13,428 nucleotides of DNA from Phycisphaerae bacterium. GTDB taxonomy: Bacteria; Planctomycetota; Phycisphaerae; Sedimentisphaerales; Anaerohalosphaeraceae. Below, one piece after another: positions 6,960-13,428 of this stretch. Location: contig JAIPFN010000150.1 in assembly GCA_021736615.1 (NCBI GenBank), positions 1 to 13,428 of the forward strand, given 5' to 3'. The position numbers and the translations under genes are program-made. Below the pieces are notes generated by a model. The model ran no database searches. It was given only the letters and a program-made list of their open reading frames with translations, and was not told the DNA's origin. The number at the start of each line of letters is the position of its first letter. Within the stretch, counting starts at the first letter, position 1.

Positions 6960-7601
6960 TTAATTAAGTATCTTTCCCCGTCTTAAGATGTGATCGGTAT
7001 TGCCGTATGCTGCCGAGACGATAACACCCTGGTATTCCAGGTAATGGCCCTTCTGGATTTTTGCCAGGCTCTCTGCCTGATCGTCAAGAAAGTAAACCGT
7101 AACGTCACTGGAAGCCCCTTGCGCCTGCCTGAATTTGACACAAAAATCCCCGTAAGGATTATCAACTATCGCATAAACGTCCAACACTTCTCCACCCCAT
7201 TCGACGATACGCCCCTTGTGTTTGGGCAAAACGACCGGCTGCCTGCGTTTAAGTTTATCGGCGGCTGTCCCGTATGCCCTGTCAAAATCAAAAAAATCCA
7301 GCCCATCGGAAATCTCCTTTTCACCAAAAAGCTTATCCATCTTTCTTTCAACAGCTTTACTCGCCGCTTTTGCAGTTTTACCGATAAACCTGTAATCGAG
7401 TTCTATCTTCAGGAAAATCCCTAAAAAGATCAGGCAAATTGTTATAGTGTTAAAGACAACCAGCTGCTTGTAACGAAAGTCGTTATATTGCTCCGAAAGA
7501 ATGTAAACTCTATGGCAGCCAACGCACCCGACCTGTTTACCGAGGAATTCAGGGGAAATTTCTACCACCCTGTTACAATTGGGACATTTTATTGATAACA
7601 T
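6960..7601 (-). CDS. Zinc-ribbon membrane protein with probable OB-fold
   Basis: A 213-residue protein counted from the ATG at 7601. A zinc ribbon with Cys6, Cys9, Cys26 and Cys29 (CPNC and CVGC) comes first. One membrane helix (about 47-64) follows, then a charged helical linker. A C-terminal beta-rich domain (about 125-213) reads like the tRNA_anti-like OB-fold family (GRIVEWGGEVLDV, HYLEYQGVIVSA). I do not recognise a named gene and cannot assign a function. An in-frame ATG at 7649 would add 16 hydrophobic residues ahead of the ribbon. The start at 7601 is preferred because it puts the ribbon at the N-terminus, as is usual, but no clear ribosome binding site decides it. A TATAAT-like hexamer lies near 7669-7674 on the minus strand. 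Confidence 0.75.
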   Translation of the reverse strand: MLSIKCPNCNRVVEISPEFLGKQVGCVGCHRVYILSEQYNDFRYKQLVVFNTITICLIFLGIFLKIELDYRFIGKTAKAASKAVERKMDKLFGEKEISDGLDFFDFDRAYGTAADKLKRRQPVVLPKHKGRIVEWGGEVLDVYAIVDNPYGDFCVKFRQAQGASSDVTVYFLDDQAESLAKIQKGHYLEYQGVIVSAAYGNTDHILRRGKILN

Positions 7602-7801
7602 TATGCTTGTCGCTGCCTGAAAAATAACAATTACAAACCGCTCGATCATTTTTTGATTGAAGCTATAAATTATAATATCGGCAGATTCGCCGTGCAGTTG
7701 CAGTAAATGTCAAAATTTGAATTAAAGAATGTTACCCGGCGATTTTATCGGCCCTTGGCAATTAACCAACCTACAAAAACGCGGCAGCGCAAGTTGAAAA
7801 T

Positions 7802-7815
7802 CCCGATTCATCGGG
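7802..7815. other. CCCGA/TCGGG hairpin
   Basis: CCCGA-TTCA-TCGGG is a perfect 5-bp stem with a 4-base loop. On the minus strand it is followed by ATTTT, so it might act as a weak terminator there. A closely related hairpin lies at 8129-8146. Confidence 0.4.
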
Positions 7816-8097
7816 GCTGCCCGAATTGACATTAATTCCGAAGGGTGTACTTAAACATACACGTTCAACTTACAGCATTATTTATTTCACAAAGACTTAC
7901 AACTCAGTCCCATGTCGTCCAACTTTCGCCAAAACCCGCCTCTGTGACCCTCTATTTTCCTCTTTTTCCTCGGTGGCAAAAAAAGAAAAACAAGCAAAAC
8001 TTCTAAAAGTTACAAGCAAAACCCAACCAAAAACCCACATCCAAATTTTTTATTTTTAATCTGTCTTTTTGATTTTTGCTTTTTAATCTTTAATTTT

Positions 8098-8117
8098 AAT
8101 CCGTGAAAATCCGTGAA
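8098..8117 (+). repeat. Tandem duplication of AATCCGTGAA
   Basis: Two exact adjacent copies of the 10-mer, followed by ATAGAGCC. The word type resembles short intergenic degenerate repeats seen in many environmental bacterial genomes (from memory, not searched). Confidence 0.85.
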
Positions 8118-8128
8118 ATAGAGCCTGT

Positions 8129-8146
8129 CCCGGCTTTACGTCGGGG
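8129..8146. terminator. Imperfect hairpin downstream of the giant gene
   Basis: CCCGGC-TTTAC-GTCGGG forms a stem of about 6 bp with one C-A mismatch. It lies about 80 bases past the stop of the minus-strand giant gene. No T tract follows directly on the minus strand; on the plus strand a T7 run (8155-8161) follows after an 8-base gap. It may be a transcript end or a dispersed palindrome. Confidence 0.3.
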
Positions 8147-8225
8147 TGGTTAAGTTTTTTTGTTACGACTCGACCTCCCTAAGTGCATTAGTGGTTCTTT
8201 TTCTAACGCTCACGATTATTCTCGT

Positions 8226-11200
8226 TTACCAAATCTCACTCATTTCCACAAGCCGATCCTTAGCCTCATCGTTTCCAAGCCTCGCCGCCTTCTGGTACCA
8301 CCTCACCGATTCATATTCGTCCTTTTTAACTCCTTTACCTTCCTCGTACATAACCCCAAGCTCGAACGCCGCCTGAGCCGATCCCGCATTTGCGGCCTTT
8401 TCACACCACGAAACGGCCTGATCGACATCTTTCTTCACCCCGGCTCCGTCAAGGTAGGCCTTACTCAAATAATACATCGAAAGGCCGCACCCGGAATCGG
8501 CCCCCTTCTTAAAGCACTCAAATGCCATCGGCAAATTTCTTTGTTTCCCATTGCCTTCGGCGTATGCAAAACCAAGATGGCTGTAAACAGGCCCATACCC
8601 TGCCTCTGCGGCCTTTTTGAACCACTCAACTGCTTTGACGTGATCTTTTTCGACTCCATCCCCATCGTACAAAGCTACACCCACAGCGGCCATCGCTTCA
8701 ACCGAACCGGCTTTTGCAGCCTTTTCATGGGCCTTAAAAACCTCTAAAGCATCGCCCTTTTCCTTCGCTTCCTTTGCGTCTTGCAGATAGTTAGCGATCT
8801 CCTGTCGCTTGCTTTCCGCTTCCTGTATTTTCACCATAGCTGCGATAAGAGAATCCATCTCCTTCTGGGTACTTTCAACTTCTTTACAGACAAGAGCCTC
8901 ACGGAAAAAAACCAACGCGGCTTGCGCATCTTGAAACCTGCCCGTGTTTTTCAAACTCATCGCCCTTGAAAAATTCATATCATGCCTTTCCGTGGCGTAC
9001 TGATCCTTTGTCTCGGCAAGCTTACCGTCAATTCCTTCGGCAGAGGGATAATGATCTCTGATCGTTTCATAAATTTTTACGGCAACGGCATATTCGCCGG
9101 CCTTACGAACGCCTTCTGCCAGTTTTAAAAGTTTATTGAGCGATTCAGCTTGAGCAGCAGCTCTAGCTTGAACCGTCGCATTACCTAGAGCTTGAGCTTT
9201 AAACGCATTTCCCGCTAAAAGAAGTTTTTCACCGATAACATCGCTCGGCTTAACCGACTTGGCAAGCAAGTAAAATTCGATTGCGGCATGGTAATCTTTT
9301 TTTTCCTCGGCAATATCCGCTTGAGCCATATACGCCTCAGCCAGTTTACCTTTAATATCTTCGTCACGCGGCGACATCTCCAACGCCTGCGAATAATGAC
9401 TTATAGCCTTGTCCCAGTCCTCATTATTTACAAAACGAAGCGCAGAATTTAAAAGGCCTTTCTTAAGTTTTTCCGCCTTGGCTTTAACCTTCTCGTCTAT
9501 CTGCATCTTAACAAGTGCGGCACTGGCGTTACCGGGAGATTTCTTAAAAACCCCGTTAAGTTCCGCCTCAGCCTTATCAAGATCACCGGAATTCATTAAG
9601 TCCCTGGCTTTTGAAATTTGATTGTCAATAGCAATAATCTCTTTAAGCTCTTCGGCTTTCTTACTGGCTTTTTCGGCAAAACTCGTATCGGGGTAATCCC
9701 TTACCAGCTTATTCGCCTTAACAAACGCCGCTTCATATTTGGATTGACTTTCCAGCAATTCAACCTCAATCCATATCTTCTGTGCTTTAAGTTCTTTTTC
9801 CCACGCCGCTTTCATTTCGCCGACATTTTTATCTTCCGCGAAATCCTCCGACGAACCGATTATCCTGTCGGCCAATAAGATGGCACTGTCAAAGTCACCG
9901 GCCTTTGCCCGACTCTGTGCGTCCTGCAATACACCGGACAAAATCGCATCTTCATTCGACGAATTCATAACACCGGCAATTAACGAGATAAACAAAACCC
10001 CAATAACAATTCCCGCGGCGATAGCTTTACCCTTCGGCTCCTCAAGGAACTTTTTGACAAACTCCAGAGCTTTGATTATAAACTTGTCCTTTTCGAAAAT
10101 CGCTTTGACCTCATAATCGCCCTCAAGCAAAACCGTTGTCTTCGGCGATTCCGGATCGGCAACTTTTCCATTGTCCACCGCCGAGCCTGCCCATCCGACA
10201 AAATGATATTTCTCATTAGCGTAGCACTCTATAACAACCTGCTCACCGTAATCATGCGAAAACTTCCCGCAGCCCGGCAATGTAACCAACCCGCCGTCAT
10301 CGCTGCATACCGTAAGCGTCTTCTCGTCAATGGCAAACACCGCTTCGACCTCAATATCCCCTTCGACAGTAACTGTCGTCTCCGCCGATTTCGCATCTGC
10401 AACCCAGCCGTTATCAACCGCGGAACCGACCCACTCGACAAAGTGATAATTCTCATCGGCCAAAGCAACAATACCGACTTTACGGCCGTAAATATAACTG
10501 TCCAGGTAATCGTCGACCGTACCGGCGGTCCCTGCCCTGCCGCTGCTTAGCCTCAGGCAATGCTGATCTATCGCGAATACCGCTTCGAGCGAAACATCAC
10601 CGTCAATTACAATCGTCGTCTCTGCCGAACACTTATCGGCAAGTTTATCTTCATCGACCCCGGCAACCGACCACTCGACAAAATGGTGATTCTCATCGGC
10701 CAGCGCTTTAACAACAACCTCTCGTCCGTGATCGTATTCGGAATATCCCTCGCCAGGCTCCGTCACAGAACCGCCGCCAACCGACGAAAGATTCAGCACA
10801 TGACGATCCAACGCAAATACCGCACGCAAAGTATATTCGCCATCGACAGTAACCATAGTTCGCTTTGAAAACAGAGCCTTGACCTTACGTGCATCCACTG
10901 CCGATCCGGCCCACTCGACAAAGTGGAAATTCTCATCGGCAGTAGCGGTAACCATGACCCTGCTGCCGTGTTCGTAATCGCCAGCCTCGGCGTCATCGGT
11001 TGTCATACTGCCGCCGTCTGACTGTTCCAGTTTAAAGCTATACCGATCAATTGCAAATACAGCTTCGAGCGAACAATCATCGTCAACCTCCAAAGAAACT
11101 ACAGGATTGGCGACGTCTTCGACCTTGCCGTTATCAACCGCAGAACCTGTCCAGTTAACGAAATGATAATTCCGATCTGCCTTTGCCTTTACCAATACCT

Positions 11201-13406
11201 CGCTGCCGTGACTGATCTCGCTGAAACCTTCAAATGGCTCAACAACGCAGCCCCCGCTGGAAGAAGAAAGGCTTAAAACATGATTGTCTATCTCGAACAC
11301 CGCACAAAGCGCATAATCACCTTCGACCTTAACAGTCGTTCTCTCCAGCGACGACTCTTCGACATTGCCCCCGTCGACCGCCGCGCCTGTCCACTCGACA
11401 AAGTGATAGTTCTCCTGTGCCCTTGCAACGATAGTAACCGTCGAACCGTACTCGTAACCGGCAACTTCGTCGTCAACACCTTCGACAAACGCTTCACCGC
11501 CTTCCGATGCCGACATATCAAACGCAAAACGGTCAACCTCGAATACCGCTTCGAGCGAATAATCGCCGTCAACTTTTAGTACCGTAACAGGGTCGAATGG
11601 GTCAGCGACTTTACCCGCGTCCACAGCCGATCCTATCCATTCGACAAAATGACAGTGATCATCGGCAACAGCCCTGACAGGCAGTTCGATCCCATGGTTA
11701 AATTTCCGTTCGGATTCGCCCGGCTCCAATATCATACCGCCGCCCGAAGCCGAAAGTTTCAATTCATGTGAATTTACCACAAAGACCGCATTAAGCGTAC
11801 ATTCACCCACGACAGTAAGTTTTGTTTCCGCTCTTGCCGGGTCATCCACCATACCGTCATCAACTGCACTGCCTCCCCACTCGACAAAAGTATAATTATC
11901 TTCCGCTTCTGCGGCAACGACAACCTCACTGCCGTAAGCATATTCGCTGCTAACCGGCAAGTCCACTGTAACATCATCTTCGTCGGTCCGAACAACCCCG
12001 CCCTGTCCGCAGCTCATCGAAAGTATAAACGTATCGACCGCAAACTCGGCATGTACCGCACAATCGCCTTCGACCGTAAGCGTAGTAACCGGGCTGTCAG
12101 GTTCGGCGACATAACCATTCTCAACAGCCGTCCCGCTCCACTTGACAAAATGCTGATTTTCTTCCGCCTGTCCGTTAAGCTCAACCTCGCATCCGTAATC
12201 ATATTTGCACGCACCCTCTTGAGGACTCACAACAACCCCGCCCTCAGAGCACGACATAACTACTTCGTGCTGATCGATCGCGAATTCGGCGATAAGCGTA
12301 TAATCGGCATCGACGACAAGTTTGGTAACTGCTGATTTTTCATCCTCGACCTTACCTGCCCGAACAGCCGACCCCGTCCAACCGGCAAAATGATAGTGAT
12401 CGTTAGCAACCGCCTTGATCTGTATCTCGGTTTCAGGATCATATTTCGCGTTTGGCCGGGTCGGCAAAAATACCTGCCCGTCATCTCCGCCGGAAATACT
12501 GACATTAAACAACTGCGTAGTCTTCCATTGAAGCGAAGTAATATCAACCCCAAGATCCTTAAGCAATTCCCCGCAAGTCGACTGCCTGCAAAGAGTATCT
12601 TCGCCAAGCGCATTTCTTAAAGCGGTATTCTGCCCCTCGCTCAAAATCCCAAGCGACGAAAACCTGCCATCTTCGAGATAACCGCCGAGCGAAATATATA
12701 TGCACGCGGCAAACGAATAAATATCGCTCCTGCGAACCGTCTTACCGGCAATCTGTTCAGCCGCTCTGAATATCTCACTGCCGCCGGTAACTGCCGATGC
12801 ATCTTTAATGATCGCCGAAACGGCAGGGAATAAAAGCTTCACCCCGCCATTGTCATCCGGAAAAATATTCGCAGGCTCAACATCGCCGTGAATAACCCCC
12901 TTACTGTGAACATAATCCAAAGCCTCGCCGACCCTGGTAAATATCCCCAGACACTCTTCGACACTCAAAGGAGACAAAGCAATTTTGTCTGACAGAGGAC
13001 TGCCGTCGGTCTTTTCATGAACCAGAAACTTGCGTTCATCTTCAAGTTCCACGTCCAGCAACCCCAGCAGATTCTCATGCGACAAACCGACAACTTTCCC
13101 CGCCGCCGCCCTGAGTCTTTCAACTGCCGCCTCATCGTCTGAAAGATAGTTCGGCAAAACGCTAAGCGAAACCACCGAGTCATCGGCAGCGTCCTCGGCG
13201 TCAAAAACGTCGCCAAACGAAAAATCAGCCGCATCATTGATAATTACATACCTCATACCAATGACCTGGCCGATACCAAACTTATTAAATATATTTGCGT
13301 TACCCGAAACTTCCGCATCGTCTCGGCCATACAAAGGAGAGTGGCAACGATCACAGAACTCTAAACCATCGGGATTCTCAAAATTACAGGATTTGCATAA
13401 AATCAT
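8226..13406 (-). CDS. Giant zinc-ribbon pseudokinase with beta repeats, TM helix, TPR and Sel1
   Basis: A 1726-residue protein counted from the ATG at 13406; an adjacent GTG at 13409 is also possible. GAGG (13415-13418 on the minus strand) lies 8 bases before the ATG. Residues 4-21 form a zinc ribbon (Cys4, 7, 18, 21). Residues about 52-290 form a Ser/Thr-kinase fold that looks inactive: the VAIK lysine position is Ser82, HRDxK reads HGDVE (173-177), DFG reads FPA (193-195), and the glycine loop is degraded. Asp175 and Asn180 remain. Ten beta repeats of about 80 residues (about 300-1107) resemble the InlB B-repeat/Flg_new_2 type. A basic segment precedes one membrane helix (about 1128-1146). 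TPR-like helical repeats (about 1155-1540) and four 36-residue Sel1 repeats (about 1570-1714) follow. The likely role is a scaffold or signalling protein joining cytoplasm and periplasm; the partners are unknown. Confidence 0.88.
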   Translation of the reverse strand: MILCKSCNFENPDGLEFCDRCHSPLYGRDDAEVSGNANIFNKFGIGQVIGMRYVIINDAADFSFGDVFDAEDAADDSVVSLSVLPNYLSDDEAAVERLRAAAGKVVGLSHENLLGLLDVELEDERKFLVHEKTDGSPLSDKIALSPLSVEECLGIFTRVGEALDYVHSKGVIHGDVEPANIFPDDNGGVKLLFPAVSAIIKDASAVTGGSEIFRAAEQIAGKTVRRSDIYSFAACIYISLGGYLEDGRFSSLGILSEGQNTALRNALGEDTLCRQSTCGELLKDLGVDITSLQWKTTQLFNVSISGGDDGQVFLPTRPNAKYDPETEIQIKAVANDHYHFAGWTGSAVRAGKVEDEKSAVTKLVVDADYTLIAEFAIDQHEVVMSCSEGGVVVSPQEGACKYDYGCEVELNGQAEENQHFVKWSGTAVENGYVAEPDSPVTTLTVEGDCAVHAEFAVDTFILSMSCGQGGVVRTDEDDVTVDLPVSSEYAYGSEVVVAAEAEDNYTFVEWGGSAVDDGMVDDPARAETKLTVVGECTLNAVFVVNSHELKLSASGGGMILEPGESERKFNHGIELPVRAVADDHCHFVEWIGSAVDAGKVADPFDPVTVLKVDGDYSLEAVFEVDRFAFDMSASEGGEAFVEGVDDEVAGYEYGSTVTIVARAQENYHFVEWTGAAVDGGNVEESSLERTTVKVEGDYALCAVFEIDNHVLSLSSSSGGCVVEPFEGFSEISHGSEVLVKAKADRNYHFVNWTGSAVDNGKVEDVANPVVSLEVDDDCSLEAVFAIDRYSFKLEQSDGGSMTTDDAEAGDYEHGSRVMVTATADENFHFVEWAGSAVDARKVKALFSKRTMVTVDGEYTLRAVFALDRHVLNLSSVGGGSVTEPGEGYSEYDHGREVVVKALADENHHFVEWSVAGVDEDKLADKCSAETTIVIDGDVSLEAVFAIDQHCLRLSSGRAGTAGTVDDYLDSYIYGRKVGIVALADENYHFVEWVGSAVDNGWVADAKSAETTVTVEGDIEVEAVFAIDEKTLTVCSDDGGLVTLPGCGKFSHDYGEQVVIECYANEKYHFVGWAGSAVDNGKVADPESPKTTVLLEGDYEVKAIFEKDKFIIKALEFVKKFLEEPKGKAIAAGIVIGVLFISLIAGVMNSSNEDAILSGVLQDAQSRAKAGDFDSAILLADRIIGSSEDFAEDKNVGEMKAAWEKELKAQKIWIEVELLESQSKYEAAFVKANKLVRDYPDTSFAEKASKKAEELKEIIAIDNQISKARDLMNSGDLDKAEAELNGVFKKSPGNASAALVKMQIDEKVKAKAEKLKKGLLNSALRFVNNEDWDKAISHYSQALEMSPRDEDIKGKLAEAYMAQADIAEEKKDYHAAIEFYLLAKSVKPSDVIGEKLLLAGNAFKAQALGNATVQARAAAQAESLNKLLKLAEGVRKAGEYAVAVKIYETIRDHYPSAEGIDGKLAETKDQYATERHDMNFSRAMSLKNTGRFQDAQAALVFFREALVCKEVESTQKEMDSLIAAMVKIQEAESKRQEIANYLQDAKEAKEKGDALEVFKAHEKAAKAGSVEAMAAVGVALYDGDGVEKDHVKAVEWFKKAAEAGYGPVYSHLGFAYAEGNGKQRNLPMAFECFKKGADSGCGLSMYYLSKAYLDGAGVKKDVDQAVSWCEKAANAGSAQAAFELGVMYEEGKGVKKDEYESVRWYQKAARLGNDEAKDRLVEMSEIW
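10086..12509 (-). repeat. Ten coding repeats of about 240 bp
   Basis: The giant gene contains ten tandem units encoding about 80 residues each. Each unit carries a HFVEW-x-GSAVD-x-GKV block and ends in a xAVFAID-like motif. The spacing is exactly 240 bases for several central units (for example, TCGACAAA words near 10435, 10675 and 10915) and varies slightly elsewhere (246 between 11395 and 11641). DNA similarity is highest around the CCACTCGACAAA block, while the N-terminal half of each unit has diverged. This suggests old unit duplication with selection on the core motif. The array could change in copy number by recombination. Confidence 0.9.
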
Positions 13407-13428
13407 CACAAAAGCCTCAAGATATTAC

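Larger units (their letters stand above)
7650..8225. other. Gene-free spacer with hairpins and degenerate short repeats
   Basis: No supported gene is present. An open frame at 7826-8059 has low-complexity Lys/Ser/Thr composition and no ribosome binding site. The stretch contains the hairpin 7802-7815, a degenerate run rich in CCTCT and CTCTGTG (about 7940-7976), an AT-rich tract with repeated TTTTTAATCT-like words (about 8047-8097), the exact 10-mer duplication 8098-8117, and the hairpin 8129-8146. No RNA gene is recognised. Confidence 0.6.

Noticed and set aside
7826..8059. Open frame of 77 codons in the large spacer
   Set aside because: Low-complexity composition, no ribosome binding site, and it runs through degenerate repeats.
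8159..8170. TTGTTACGACT, identical to part of the 16S rRNA 3' region (complement)
   Set aside because: The flanking bases do not match 16S and there is no rRNA around it; a match of 11 bases alone can be chance.
10086..12509. Regular 240-base periodicity as a possible CRISPR or satellite array
   Set aside because: The units are in one uninterrupted reading frame and encode protein beta repeats; there are no short identical repeats with unique spacers.

Overview
The window looks like bacterial chromosomal DNA of moderate GC. It is probably from a planctomycete, possibly of the Phycisphaerae/Sedimentisphaerales type. This is inferred from gene content: a very large kinase-like protein with many InlB/Flg_new_2-like beta repeats, a sortilin-like beta-propeller protein, a zinc-ribbon/OB-fold membrane protein, and mostly weak ribosome binding sites. 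No rRNA or other taxonomic marker is present, so the assignment is tentative. I see no insertion sequence, integrase-bounded island or CRISPR array.

Layout from left to right. A minus-strand tRNA-Arg(ACG) with its own rho-independent terminator opens the window. A plus-strand membrane-anchored patatin-like phospholipase follows. Convergent to it is a 904-residue secreted Asp-box/VPS10-type beta-propeller protein. Divergent from that gene is a small plus-strand PepSY two-helix membrane protein with a recognisable sigma70-type promoter. After a spacer of about 370 bases come a Xer-family tyrosine recombinase and a DUF503 (YlxP-like) gene, both on the plus strand. The 62-base gap between them is eight tandem heptamers plus six bases. 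Convergent to DUF503 is a small protein with a zinc ribbon, one membrane helix and a probable OB-fold. A gene-free stretch of about 600 bases with hairpins and short repeats separates it from the last gene.

The right 5.2 kb is one minus-strand gene of about 1726 codons. In order it encodes a zinc ribbon, a degenerate (pseudo)kinase domain, ten 80-residue beta repeats, one membrane helix, TPR-like helical repeats and four Sel1 repeats.

The genes do not form one pathway. The xer and DUF503 genes may be co-transcribed; the others look like single-gene units in convergent or divergent pairs. The most unusual content is the giant pseudokinase/beta-repeat/Sel1 protein, whose predicted topology puts a normally extracellular repeat type on the cytoplasmic side. 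Second are the period-7 arrays on both sides of the DUF503 gene.
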